Of a stretch of DNA of 64,000 nucleotides, positions 53,629 to 61,308 are shown piece after piece. The stretch is taken from assembly GCA_964550655.1 (NCBI GenBank), contig CAZKAQ010000002.1:17480-81479 (forward strand), read 5' to 3'. The position numbers and the translations under genes are program-made. Positions within the stretch are counted from its first letter, which is position 1. Each line of letters begins with the position of its first letter. A model generated the notes under the pieces. The model was given only the letters and a program-made list of their open reading frames with translations. It made no database searches and was not told the DNA's origin. This DNA comes from GCA-1730015 sp964550655. Lineage in GTDB: Bacteria > Pseudomonadota > Gammaproteobacteria > Granulosicoccales > Granulosicoccaceae.

Positions 53629-55508
53629 CTAGTCCTGCGTTACGCGGTTAGCTTCTTCAAGGCTTGTTAAACCCTGTAGAACTTTCTTAAGGGCCGAACG
53701 GCGAATATCATCGATACCTTCTTTTCGTGCCTGGTCAGCAATATCTATGGCGTTGCCATCAGACATAATAATTCGACCCATGTCTTCAGTGATAGGCATT
53801 ACCTGATAAATACCGAGTCGACCTTTGTAGCCTTCGGTACATTTGCTGCAGCCGTTTGCTGTGTAAAAAGAAGGCTCATCAGCCAGATCTTCCTCGGTGA
53901 AACCTTCTTTGAGTAATACATCGCGCGGGATGTCTGCAGGCAGCTTACAATCGCATAGTCTACGTGCCAGCCTTTGAGCAATAATCAGTGTGACCGCTGT
54001 GGCTACATTGAACGCTGGCACACCCATGTTCATGAGTCGTGAAATAGTTTGTGGTGCATCGTTTGTGTGCAGGGTTGACAAAACCAGGTGACCGGTCTGA
54101 GCCGCTTTAATAGCAATACTGGCTGTTTCAAGGTCACGAATCTCACCCACCATGATGACATCCGGATCCTGTCTCAGGAATGCCTTAAGCGCTTCGGCAA
54201 ACGTGAGGCCGGCTTTCGGGTTCACGTTAACCTGGTTAATACCCGCAAGGTTGATTTCCGCCGGATCTTCAGCTGTCGAAATATTGGTATCTGGTGTGTT
54301 GAGAATATTCAGACCGGTATACAGAGAAACCGTCTTACCGGAACCGGTTGGCCCTGTCACCAGAATCATCCCGTATGGATTTGATAGCGCATCCATGTAG
54401 CGTTTCTTCTGGATTTCTTCATAACCCAGTGCATCAATGCCAAGTTGTGCGCTGCTTGGATCAAGAATACGCAGTACAGTTTTTTCACCAAAAAGCGTCG
54501 GGCAGGTATTGACACGAAAATCGATAGCGCGATTCTTTGATACCTTGAGTTTAATACGACCATCCTGAGGTACACGTCGTTCGGAAATATCCATTCTGGA
54601 CATCACCTTGATACGCGCAGTGAGTCTTCCGGCCATATTCAGTGGTGGCTCGGTGACTTCCTGTAAGATGCCGTCGATACGAAAGCGGATACGAAATACC
54701 TTTTCGTAGGGCTCAATATGAATATCTGAAGCGCCCCGCTTGATGGCATCGAGCAAAACTTTATTAACAAACCGGACTACTGGCGTGTCGTCGACATCCG
54801 ATGCGTCTTCTTCAGCATTGCTGCCACCCTCTTCAGCAACATCCATATCGAAGCTTTCATCGAGATCGTCAGCAAGGCTGCTCATACCGTTGCCGGATGC
54901 GGCNNNNNNNNNNNNNNNNNNNNNNNNNNNNNNNNNNNNNNNNNNNNNNNNNNNNNNNNNNNNNNNNNNNNNNNNNNNNNNNNNNNNNNNNNNNNNNNNN
55001 NNNCGAAGCTTTCATCGAGATCGTCAGCAAGGCTGCTCATACCGTTGCCGGATGCGGCGGCCTCAATCATTTCTGCGAGCTTGTTTTCCTCAACCAGCAC
55101 AGGAACTACGTTTAATCCCGAACTGAACTTGATCTCATCCAGTGCCGTGGTATTGGTCGGGTCGGAGATGGCGACGAACAGCTTCGAACCACGCTGGAAT
55201 ATTGGCAGCGCATTATTTTTGGTAACCGTATCTTCGTTAATATGTTCAGTTGGCAAACTGTCTGGCGCCAGACTTTTGATGTCGAAGAGTGAAAAGCCGA
55301 ATTCCTGAGCCGCAATAGATGCAATCTTGGTGGCCGATATATCCATATGGTGCACCAGATGACTGATCAGCTGACGCTTATTTTCGTTTGCATCTGCCAG
55401 TGCCTGGAGGGCATCTTTTTCGGTGAGGATTTCCTCACGAACCAATCTTCGTGGAAGGCCTGATAGCGACTGCTTCGCATCATTAGAGGCTGGTGTTGTG
55501 TTAGACAT
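53629..55508 (-). CDS. pilB: Type IV pilus assembly ATPase PilB, interrupted by an assembly gap
   Basis: Hexameric ATPase that powers pilus extension. In the raw sequence the frame is broken by 100 Ns, but the gap is flanked by an identical 55-bp segment. Removing one copy plus the Ns (155 bp) rejoins the two parts in frame and gives a normal 574-residue PilB. Parts seen: an N-terminal MshEN-like domain (about 1-150, EEILTEKDALQALADA), an acidic linker, Walker A GPTGSGKT, Asp and His boxes (EDPAEINLAGINQV, STLHTNDAPQTISR), Walker B VIMVGEIRD, and a zinc tetracysteine region (CDCK and CSKC). It heads pilB-pilC. Confidence 0.93.
54849..55058. other. Assembly gap in pilB with duplicated 55-bp flanks
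   Basis: Exactly 100 Ns (54904-55003) stand between two identical 55-bp copies (54849-54903 and 55004-55058). The equal 55-bp length, seen again in the pilA gap, is what two contigs sharing a k-mer end look like when scaffolded without merging. The true sequence probably has one copy and no gap. Confidence 0.9.
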
Positions 55509-55700
55509 AAGTTTCGCCGAATTATTTTTATGTTCCTTATAGGGACATCGGCATTTTTCTGAATAGTTGAACCAATATTGTGTTTGGTTTTGGAAATTGC
55601 TAACTAAGCCAATTCAGAGAGTGTTCGGGAAAATAAATTTATCGCAGCGATGGTGATGCCGTCGATGGTTCGAACTGATCTCGCCAGATCGCGTAAGCTA
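55509..55700 (-). other. Short region between pilB and the insertion sequence
   Basis: These 192 bases presumably contain the pilB promoter. The minus strand has CCTATAAGGAAC about 30 bases before the start, which could serve either as a poor -10 or, as AAGGAAC, as a distant ribosome site. The insertion sequence begins right behind it, so the original upstream region may have been displaced. Confidence 0.35.
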
Positions 55701-55725
55701 TTGGATCACTTGAAAAATAAGGTAA
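55701..55725 (+). repeat. Left terminal inverted repeat of the IS630-family element
   Basis: TTGGATCACTTGA followed by AAAATAAGGTAA. It pairs with 56688-56712 at 20 of 25 positions and is preceded by the target TA. Confidence 0.8.
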
Positions 55726-55754
55726 TTTAAGAGAGATCCAGTCATACTTCAAGA

Positions 55755-56141
55755 ATGAGACAACCTCAATCCTTTAAGCTAGATAGCCGTAGTGCTCGTC
55801 AGTTAAAAAACTGGCTTCGATCCACGACACTTCCACAAATTCAGATTACACGCGCAAAGATCATTCTGGGATTGCATGCCGGTAAAACCCCGACGCAGGT
55901 TGCTGACGAACAATTGGTATCTGCCAAAACAGTTCACAAGTGGCGTAATCGTTTTCTCTCAGATGGCATCAATGGTTTACTCGATGAACAACGTAGCGGA
56001 CGTCCCTCGGTTATCAAGGAAGCAACTAGAAAAAAGGTGCTTACTCTCACCACGGAGTACGTACCCGAAGAAGCCACTCAGTGGAGCGAAATGTTGATGG
56101 CAAAACATGTGGGAATCACTGCGTATCAAGTGAGGGTTTAG
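55755..56141 (+). pseudogene. IS630-family transposase, N-terminal remnant
   Basis: The first roughly 125 residues are a typical IS630 helix-turn-helix region: QLKNWLRSTTLPQIQITRAKIIL, TPTQVADEQLVSAKTVHKWRNRF and GLLDEQRSGRPSVI, then EEATQWSEMLMAKHVGIT. The reading frame passes into foreign sequence near 56128 and stops at 56141, so the DDE catalytic domain is lost. The remaining C-terminus of the same gene is at 56486-56699. Confidence 0.85.
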
Positions 56142-56485
56142 TTGTGCATAGCGACAGGGGTTCCCGGTACGCTAGCAAACAATACCGCAGACTACTCAAA
56201 ATTAATCAACTTAATGGCAGCATGAGCCGCAAAGGAGACTGCTGGGACAATGCTGTGGTAGAGAGCTTCTTCGGCAGCCTCAAAAAGGAGCGTGTTCAGT
56301 GGAAATGCTATCAAACAGGACAAGAGGCCATGAACGATATCCTTCAGTACATTGCAATATTCTACAACGAGAGTCGTTTGCACTCGCACTTGGACTACCG
56401 CAGTCCAAATGAGTTTGAGCGGCAGATGATGCCTAACTTGCAGATATCTGCTTAACTGGCTGGTACCAAAACGCTTGACCACGTC
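56127..56485 (+). pseudogene. IS3-family transposase (OrfB) C-terminal fragment with IS right end
   Basis: The frame reads SEGLVVHSDRGSRYASKQYRR, then MSRKGDCWDNAVVESFFGSLKKE and IFYNESRLHSHLDYRSPNEFE. This is the second half of an rve/DDE integrase of the IS3 family, including the HSDRGS aspartate and the ESFFGSLK glutamate. It stops at 56455. The following bases to 56485 (CCAAAACGCTTGACCACGTCA) resemble an IS3-family right terminus, after which IS630 sequence resumes at once. The N-terminal part, the first aspartate and OrfA are absent. Confidence 0.8.
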
Positions 56486-56699
56486 ATCATGGTTAAACGC
56501 TGTAGAGGGTTGGTTTGCCCAACTCGAGCGCCGGGCTCTGTACCGAGGAGTTTTTAACACTGCCACCGAGCTACAATAGGCGCTGCTCGAATTTATCCAT
56601 GTGCACAATCGCACTAACGCCAAACCATTTAACTGGAATAAGGATGCTAAAACTATACTGGCATCGGTGGAACGAGTAAAATATGCGTTACCTAATTAA
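56486..56699 (+). pseudogene. IS630-family transposase, C-terminal remnant
   Basis: In one frame this reads WLNAVEGWFAQLERRALYR, then GVFNTATELQ, an in-frame amber stop, then ALLEFIHVHNRTNAKPFNW and KDAKTILASVERVKYALPN with a natural stop at 56699. This is the classic C-terminus of IS630 transposases. It is the continuation of the gene begun at 55755, with about 135 codons missing between them. Too broken to function. Confidence 0.85.
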
Positions 56700-56712
56700 T
56701 CAAGTGAACCAC
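56688..56712 (-). repeat. Right terminal inverted repeat of the IS630-family element
   Basis: TTACCTAATTAATCAAGTGA followed by ACCAC, complementary to the left end at 20 of 25 positions, and followed by the target TA at 56713-56714. Its outer part, AAGTGAACCACTAG with flanking bases, resembles isolated sequences at 23846-23861 and 484-497. Confidence 0.8.
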
Positions 56713-57151
56713 TAGGTCGCCCTGAAGTTATCTGACTGTGGGTTTCCCCGGAATCTGGGTTAAGTTCGCATGCAAATTTAGTACTAGTGTTTTAGCTTAG
56801 CAGTCCAAATTCGTTTTTAGGTTTGAAGCGTATGAGTCTTCGGTGTAGTAGTTCGCACAGGGTTTCGCCTATTCATCGAATTGGCATTGGCAAATATAAC
56901 TTACTCAGAATAGTGGGACCAATGTCAACCTGGATTAGAGGTATTCTCATTGCATGTGCCGCTGTGATCGAACCTGAAGAGTAAAAGGGGAACCTCCAGA
57001 AAGCTGATACACGCCATTTGCATGAGAGAAGAGATTTTGCTGATATAGTTCATCTTTCTAAAAAGGCTACGGCCTATAGCGGAATAAATTATCCGCTATA
57101 GTATTTGGTTCTGAACTGTTAGTTGAGCCGGCTTGCACTGCCAGTGAAATC
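56713..57151. other. Intergenic region between the IS element and pilA1
   Basis: No gene is supported in these 439 bases. A stretch around 56890-56990 stays open apart from two stops in one frame and might be a decayed coding fragment, but I do not recognise it. Near pilA1 a hairpin terminator lies at 57065-57101. Confidence 0.4.
57065..57101 (-). terminator. Hairpins downstream of pilA1
   Basis: On the minus strand a perfect 10-bp stem (CTATAGCGGA/TCCGCTATAG, 8-base loop; 57074-57101) begins 51 bp after the pilA1 stop. It is followed by a small GGC-CGTA-GCC stem and a run of five T (to about 57060). Together they should end pilin transcription. Confidence 0.6.
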
Positions 57152-57610
57152 CTATTCTTTGCAAAGCGCTAGCCCGCCGGGATTATTAGCTGGTAAACAG
57201 GTACTGATGGGATTCAATTGCCATGTTATTGAACTGACGGCTTGGTCATAGCTCGGAGTAAGGATGTAATTCAGCCCGCCAACCCGGACGCCTCCTACCG
57301 CTGTGATTTCTCCATTTGTAGCGACAGTAATTGTACCTACGTTGGTATTAGGATCGCTCGTTGTGTTTACAGGCCCCGGTACGATGTTTTCTCCATTCCC
57401 ACAACCTGCTATATTTTCCAGATTTATGTCAAATATACATTCGGACACTGCAGTTTTTATGGGAGCTATAGCAGAGATAACTTCAGAGAACTTAGCGCGT
57501 TTCGTATACTGACCGTATTGTGGGACTGCAACTGCTGCTAAGATGCCGATAATCGCGATAACTATCATTAACTCGATTAGTGTAAATCCATTTTCTCTCG
57601 TTGCATACAT
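57152..57610 (-). CDS. pilA: Type IV prepilin PilA (copy 1)
   Basis: Major-pilin-type protein of 152 residues. I start at the Met at 57610 (MYATRENG), giving a short leader ending in glycine before FTLIELMIVIAIIGILAAVAV, with the processing site G-F and Glu5. The globular part ends with a disulfide-loop pair (STCLPANNPGG and LCKE). No Shine-Dalgarno is visible, and the start is only 28 bases after the T-run of the terminator behind the second prepilin gene. Expression may therefore depend on read-through, or be low. The N-terminal 35 residues nearly match copy 2; the rest diverges. Confidence 0.9.
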   Translation of the reverse strand: MYATRENGFTLIELMIVIAIIGILAAVAVPQYGQYTKRAKFSEVISAIAPIKTAVSECIFDINLENIAGCGNGENIVPGPVNTTSDPNTNVGTITVATNGEITAVGGVRVGGLNYILTPSYDQAVSSITWQLNPISTCLPANNPGGLALCKE

Positions 57611-57637
57611 ATGTCTAACCAGTTTATTGTCTAAATC

Positions 57638-57669
57638 AAAAAAAGCCAGGGTGTCTTCACACCCTGGCT
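57638..57669 (-). terminator. Strong intrinsic terminator between the two pilA genes
   Basis: On the minus strand a perfect 11-bp stem AGCCAGGGTGT/ACACCCTGGCT with loop GAAG is followed by seven T. It starts 30 bp after the stop of the upstream pilin gene and ends 28 bp before the pilA1 start. Confidence 0.88.
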
Positions 57670-57698
57670 GTATCACTTTGCTTAAGCTGTTCGTTTAC

Positions 57699-58315
57699 TT
57701 ATAGCTTGCAAAGACCAAGGTTACCAGGATTTTGGTCTGCCAGGCATGTACTGTCTGCGCGCAAGTTCCAAGTAATCGCACTTGTGTCTTCGTCATATGT
57801 TGGTACGAGAACGTAGTTCAGATCGTTTACTTCAGCGTCACCAACAGCTGTGATTATTCCGGATGCCTCGGCGGTAACAGAAACAATGTTAGTGTTTGCA
57901 TCACCGGGTGGAAATGCGATTGCTCGAGGAACATTGTTTTGGCCGGAAGCGCAGGCATCGATCGGGCTTATGTTGCGATCAAGCGCACACTCTGATACAC
58001 CGGCTTTGAACGGTGCAGTAGCTGCTATAATTTCAGAAAACTTAGCACGCTTAGTGTACTGACCGTACTGTGGAACAGCTACTGCTGCAAGAANNNNNNN
58101 NNNNNNNNNNNNNNNNNNNNNNNNNNNNNNNNNNNNNNNNNNNNNNNNNNNNNNNNNNNNNNNNNNNNNNNNNNNNNNNNNNNNNNNNNNNNNAACTTAG
58201 CACGCTTAGTGTACTGACCGTACTGTGGAACAGCTACTGCTGCAAGAATACCGATAATCGCGATAACGATCATCAGTTCGATAAGTGTGAAACCCTTTTG
58301 AGTTTGCTTTAACAT
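57699..58315 (-). CDS. pilA: Type IV prepilin PilA (copy 2), interrupted by an assembly gap
   Basis: Probable main pilin. It begins MLKQTQKGFTLIELMIVIAI with a seven-residue leader and cleavage G-F. The frame is cut by 100 Ns flanked by two identical 55-bp copies; collapsing 155 bp gives a continuous 153-residue protein. The distal part reads TKRAKFSEIIAATAPFKAGV, a first cysteine pair (SECALD and DACASG), and the C-terminal loop STCLADQNPGNLGLCKL. A GGAGA ribosome site lies nine bases before the ATG and a TATAAT box 34 bases before it, so it should be well expressed. No sigma-54 (-24/-12) promoter is seen. Confidence 0.9.
58039..58248. other. Assembly gap in pilA with duplicated 55-bp flanks
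   Basis: 100 Ns (58094-58193) lie between identical 55-bp copies (58039-58093 and 58194-58248). Same pattern as in pilB, so an artefact of scaffolding contigs that overlap by one k-mer. The true gene probably has one copy. Confidence 0.9.
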
Positions 58316-58348
58316 TTACTTGTCTCCAGAGAAGTATTAAATGCATTA

Positions 58349-58354
58349 ATTATA
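58349..58354 (-). promoter_or_regulatory. TATAAT -10 box of the pilA promoter
   Basis: A perfect TATAAT on the minus strand lies 34 bases before the pilA ATG. No -35 resembling TTGACA is at 16-18 bases, which suggests that an activator is needed. Confidence 0.45.
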
Positions 58355-58378
58355 GGAATGTGACAAGCGCTAACCTGT

Positions 58379-58396
58379 CGGGTGATATATCGCCCG
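58379..58396. promoter_or_regulatory. Near-perfect 18-bp palindrome at the pilA -35 region
   Basis: CGGGTGATATATCGCCCG is symmetrical except at one position pair. Relative to a start about six bases after the TATAAT box it spans roughly -37 to -54, where a class II activator would bind. Confidence 0.4.
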
Positions 58397-58509
58397 TTAC
58401 GGCAGTATCTATAACGTGGCTGGAGACTTCAGGATTGGAAAATTGACGTTTGTGCGTTGTTAGTGCATCTAACGTTTTGATTTGAACAGGATTATGTTGA
58501 ACTGTGAAG

Positions 58510-58529
58510 CTCTTCAAATATTTGAAGAG
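58510..58529. promoter_or_regulatory. Perfect 20-bp palindrome
   Basis: CTCTTCAAATATTTGAAGAG is fully self-complementary with no spacer, about 195 bp upstream of pilA and 100 bp past the bamD stop. With no U-tract after it, it looks more like a protein-binding site than a terminator. Its right half continues as TTGAAGAGTTGT, a sequence also present twice in the hpf upstream region. Confidence 0.45.
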
Positions 58530-58627
58530 TTGTGGTTTATAGGTGCTTTTTTTATCGCGAGTCTTTAACTTCCGGCTTTGTTTTCCGAACTTGTTTTTAT
58601 GTTCCGCGAATATTACTGCCAGACAGG

Positions 58628-59425
58628 CTAGCTTTCCGTATAGCGCGGGTACCTTTGCTTTAACAGTGCGGTCGCTTCATCAGCGGACTTCTGGTTGCCA
58701 AGCGCGCGATGCGCGCGGGCGAGCAATTCAAGGCCTTCCGGATTCAGACTGCTGTCCGGGAATTGTTCGAGCATGGTGTTGACTCTGTTTATGACCGCAA
58801 CCATGGCACTGCGGCTAAAATAGTATTTGGCGGTATTCAGTTCATGTCTTGCCATGTGATCAATTAGCTCAAGCTTTCTTGCTGCTGCATCTTCGACAAA
58901 TTTGCTCTCGGGGTATCTGCGCTCAATTGTTTCGAAGTCTGCTACAGAGGCACGCAGCCAGGCCTGATCAAGCTGATCGATTTTTCTTGGCACAAATCTT
59001 TCGAAAAAACTCTTGCCGCGTGAGAAATTGACCAGTCCTTTTAGGTAGTAGGCGTAGTCTGATTGTTCTGATTGCGGGTAGAGTTTCAGGTAACGATCAA
59101 GCGTTGCGACAGAGTTGTCGTGTTCTTCCTTCTGGTAGTAGGCGTAGGCGACGTCGAGCCGGGCCTGTGCGGCATGCTCTCCGAACGGATAGGTGGCCTC
59201 GAGATTTTCGTATCTGAGCACAGCATCGTCAAAGTGACCTTTTTCCAGTCTCGCGCGAGCTTCGACGTAAAGTTCGCCAGCCTCACCAGCGTCTGAGCTT
59301 AAGGCGGGCGCTGGGGCCGGGCCGGGGTCATCTGGTCTTGTCGGGCCACCGACACCGATGCTGCAGCCAGCCAGCGAGATTGCAAGGGTAAATGCGCTTA
59401 AGGTCGTGAAATAGACTGATTTCAT
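58628..59425 (-). CDS. bamD: Outer membrane assembly lipoprotein BamD
   Basis: Essential lipoprotein of the BAM complex that inserts beta-barrel proteins. Start at the Met at 59425 (MKSVYFTTLSAFTLAISLAGC), with the lipidated cysteine at residue 21; a longer frame upstream runs into the divergent rluD region. The 265 residues include five TPR-like repeats (ELYVEARARLEKGHFDDAVLRYENLEATYPFGEHAAQARLD as the first, split here by family signature YPFG). A Pro/Gly-rich segment follows the lipid anchor. Divergent from rluD, as in many Gammaproteobacteria. Confidence 0.95.
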   Translation of the reverse strand: MKSVYFTTLSAFTLAISLAGCSIGVGGPTRPDDPGPAPAPALSSDAGEAGELYVEARARLEKGHFDDAVLRYENLEATYPFGEHAAQARLDVAYAYYQKEEHDNSVATLDRYLKLYPQSEQSDYAYYLKGLVNFSRGKSFFERFVPRKIDQLDQAWLRASVADFETIERRYPESKFVEDAAARKLELIDHMARHELNTAKYYFSRSAMVAVINRVNTMLEQFPDSSLNPEGLELLARAHRALGNQKSADEATALLKQRYPRYTES

Positions 59426-59592
59426 GGTTGTGCGTACTATTGAGCGTTGTCGAAGTATACCTGTAACCATTGTACAGACGGGATCGCATTGCGGGTCTTG
59501 CCATTCGGTCAGCCATTCCGGCGCAGGTAGTGCAGATCAGTTCCGGCTGTTTAACTCCAGGAATCACCAAAATTCAAGATTCAACACAATCC

Positions 59593-60516
59593 ATGGTCGT
59601 GCTCGAAGAGCACGTCGGTCTACGGTTTGATCGGGTAGTTGCCGATTGGTTCAGCGATTATTCGCGCGCGCGTCTACAAACGTGGATTGGTGAAGGGGCC
59701 ATTGTGCTGGATGGTAGAAAAGTCGCGCCGAAAACAAAGCTTAAAGGCGGCGAAACTATTGTTGCCCGATTGCCTGAGCCTGCCGGGGCCTCGGCCATGG
59801 TCGAGCCGCAGGATATTGCTCTTGCAATTCACTACAAAGACGATCAGCTGTTTGTCATCGAAAAACCCGCCGGGATGGTGATGCATACGGCGCCTGGCAA
59901 CACATCCGGCACTATGCAGAACGCTTTGTTGCACCTGGATCCTTTGCTGGCAGATATCCCCAGGGCGGGCATAGTTCACAGACTGGATAAAGACACCAGC
60001 GGCCTGGTCATGATTGCCCGCACCCTCGAGTCACATTTCTCACTGGTACAGCAATTACAGGAGCGCAGTGTGCACCGGATTTATGATGCCGTTGTGCATG
60101 GTGAAATGGTGGCAGGCGGCACCATTGATGAACCGGTTGGCAGGCATCCGGTTGACCGAAAAAAAATGGCAGTCAATGAAAGGGGCAAGGTGGCGGTAAC
60201 TCATTATAGAGTCTTGAACAAGTTTCCCGGGCACTGCCACATTGGTGTGAAGCTCGAAACCGGTCGTACGCATCAGATAAGGGTGCACATGTCACATATT
60301 AAGCATCCGCTTATTGGTGATACGGTCTATGGCAGAAGGAACCTGCCCGGTAACGTTAGTGCTAAGTTGAAGCAACTTATTGTCGGGTTTCCTCGGCAGG
60401 CGTTGCACGCCAGAGAGCTCGGTATCATTCATCCGGCCAGTGGTGAAGACATACGTTGGGAGATGCCTGTGCCTGCAGACATGCAGCAACTTATAGAAGG
60501 TCTTCATCATGGCTGA
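59593..60516 (+). CDS. rluD: 23S rRNA pseudouridine synthase RluD
   Basis: Makes pseudouridines 1911, 1915 and 1917 in helix 69 of 23S rRNA in E. coli. An N-terminal S4-like domain (LRFDRVVADWFSDYSRARLQTWI) precedes the catalytic domain, with the active aspartate in GIVHRLDKDTSGLVMIA and LETGRTHQIRVHM. The start is uncertain. The ATG at 59593 is the last before the S4 domain but has no ribosome site; an ATT codon at 59569 follows CCAGGAA, and a far upstream ATG (59470) would add 41 residues from the bamD promoter region. It overlaps pgeF by eight bases. Confidence 0.92.
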   Translation: MVVLEEHVGLRFDRVVADWFSDYSRARLQTWIGEGAIVLDGRKVAPKTKLKGGETIVARLPEPAGASAMVEPQDIALAIHYKDDQLFVIEKPAGMVMHTAPGNTSGTMQNALLHLDPLLADIPRAGIVHRLDKDTSGLVMIARTLESHFSLVQQLQERSVHRIYDAVVHGEMVAGGTIDEPVGRHPVDRKKMAVNERGKVAVTHYRVLNKFPGHCHIGVKLETGRTHQIRVHMSHIKHPLIGDTVYGRRNLPGNVSAKLKQLIVGFPRQALHARELGIIHPASGEDIRWEMPVPADMQQLIEGLHHG

Positions 60517-61294
60517 TGTTAAGCTGCCGGAGTTCGTCACGCCGGACTGGCCGGCTGCCGAAAATATTCGTGCAGCCTGTACAACGCGTGTCGGAGGCTA
60601 TAGTCAGTCACCTTGTGACGGCTTTAACCTGGGTTTGCATGTGGGTGATAAAAAACACCACGTGGCATCCAACCGGCAGCTTTTAATTGATTCACTATCG
60701 CTGCCTGATGCACCTTTTTATCTGAATCAGGTACATGGCACACAACTATTGTGCGCCGATGACTGGACCGATCAACACGGCGGTGCGCCAATTGCCGATG
60801 CCTGCTGGAGTCAATCGCGAAATCGCGTGCTGGCAATCATGACAGCAGATTGTCTGCCGGTGTTGTTTACCTCCGGGTGCGGTTCGGTTATCGCGGGAGC
60901 TCATGCAGGTTGGCGCGGGCTTGCAGAAGGTGTCATTGAAAACACAGTGTCCGGTTTGCCGGTTCCCGCTGCCGAATTGATGGCCTGGCTTGGACCGGCT
61001 ATCGGTCCTGACAAATTCGAGGTGGGTGCTGAGGTTAAAGCGAGTTTTGTCAGTCGGGATGAAGCCAGTGCTAAACACTTTGCACCGTTGTCTGTGTGTG
61101 ATGAATCAGCGTCAACCGGGGGTAAGTACCTGGCTAACCTCTACGGACTTGCACGAGACAAACTTCACAGTCTTGGTGTCAGCCGGGTTTATGGTGGCGA
61201 TGAATGCACCTATACCGATGCCGGGCGCTTTTTTTCGCACCGGCGCGATAAAGGTAAAACCGGCCGCATGGCTGCATTGATCTGGAAGGTTTGA
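60509..61294 (+). CDS. pgeF: Peptidoglycan editing factor PgeF (YfiH, laccase-domain)
   Basis: Copper-oxidase-like domain protein of 261 residues. In E. coli YfiH/PgeF helps remove wrongly incorporated amino acids from peptidoglycan precursors; other homologues act on purine nucleosides. Conserved features are CTTRVGGYSQSP, LNLGLHVGD-type segment, LNQVHGT, the metal-binding ADCLPVLF with HAGWRGLAEGVIENTV, LGPAIGPDKFEVG, and CTYTDAGRFFSHRRDKGKTGRMA. It overlaps rluD by eight bases, the usual pair. Confidence 0.94.
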   Translation: MADVKLPEFVTPDWPAAENIRAACTTRVGGYSQSPCDGFNLGLHVGDKKHHVASNRQLLIDSLSLPDAPFYLNQVHGTQLLCADDWTDQHGGAPIADACWSQSRNRVLAIMTADCLPVLFTSGCGSVIAGAHAGWRGLAEGVIENTVSGLPVPAAELMAWLGPAIGPDKFEVGAEVKASFVSRDEASAKHFAPLSVCDESASTGGKYLANLYGLARDKLHSLGVSRVYGGDECTYTDAGRFFSHRRDKGKTGRMAALIWKV

Positions 61295-61308
61295 GTTTCT
61301 GCAGGTTC

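Larger units (their letters stand above)
55701..56712 (+). mobile_element. IS630-family element carrying a nested IS3-family fragment (defective)
   Basis: The ends are 25-bp imperfect inverted repeats, left 55701-55725 (TTGGATCACTTGA...) and right 56688-56712 (...TCAAGTGAACCAC), agreeing at 20 of 25 positions. They are flanked by TA on both sides (55699-55700 and 56713-56714), the TA duplication expected for IS630/Tc1-like elements. Inside are the first third of an IS630 transposase gene, the last part of an IS3-family transposase with its right terminus, then the IS630 C-terminal region with an in-frame amber codon. The central part of IS630 and the left two thirds of IS3 are missing. It cannot encode an active transposase. 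It separates pilA from pilB. Confidence 0.85.
58316..58627 (-). other. Regulatory region upstream of pilA copy 2
   Basis: No gene in these 312 bases between bamD and pilA. They hold a -10 box, a GC-flanked palindrome next to it, an 8-base inverted repeat involving the ribosome site, and a perfect 20-bp palindrome, listed separately. Confidence 0.5.

Noticed and set aside
54849..55058. Genuine tandem duplication in pilB
   Set aside because: The same exact 55-bp duplication around exactly 100 Ns occurs again in pilA, which points to scaffolding, not biology.
56890..57000. Decayed coding fragment downstream of the IS element
   Set aside because: One frame is mostly open but contains stops and matches no family I know; too weak to annotate as a pseudogene.
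58316..58480. Sigma-54 promoter upstream of pilA
   Set aside because: No GG-N10-GC arrangement with TGGCAC/TTGC-like context was found.
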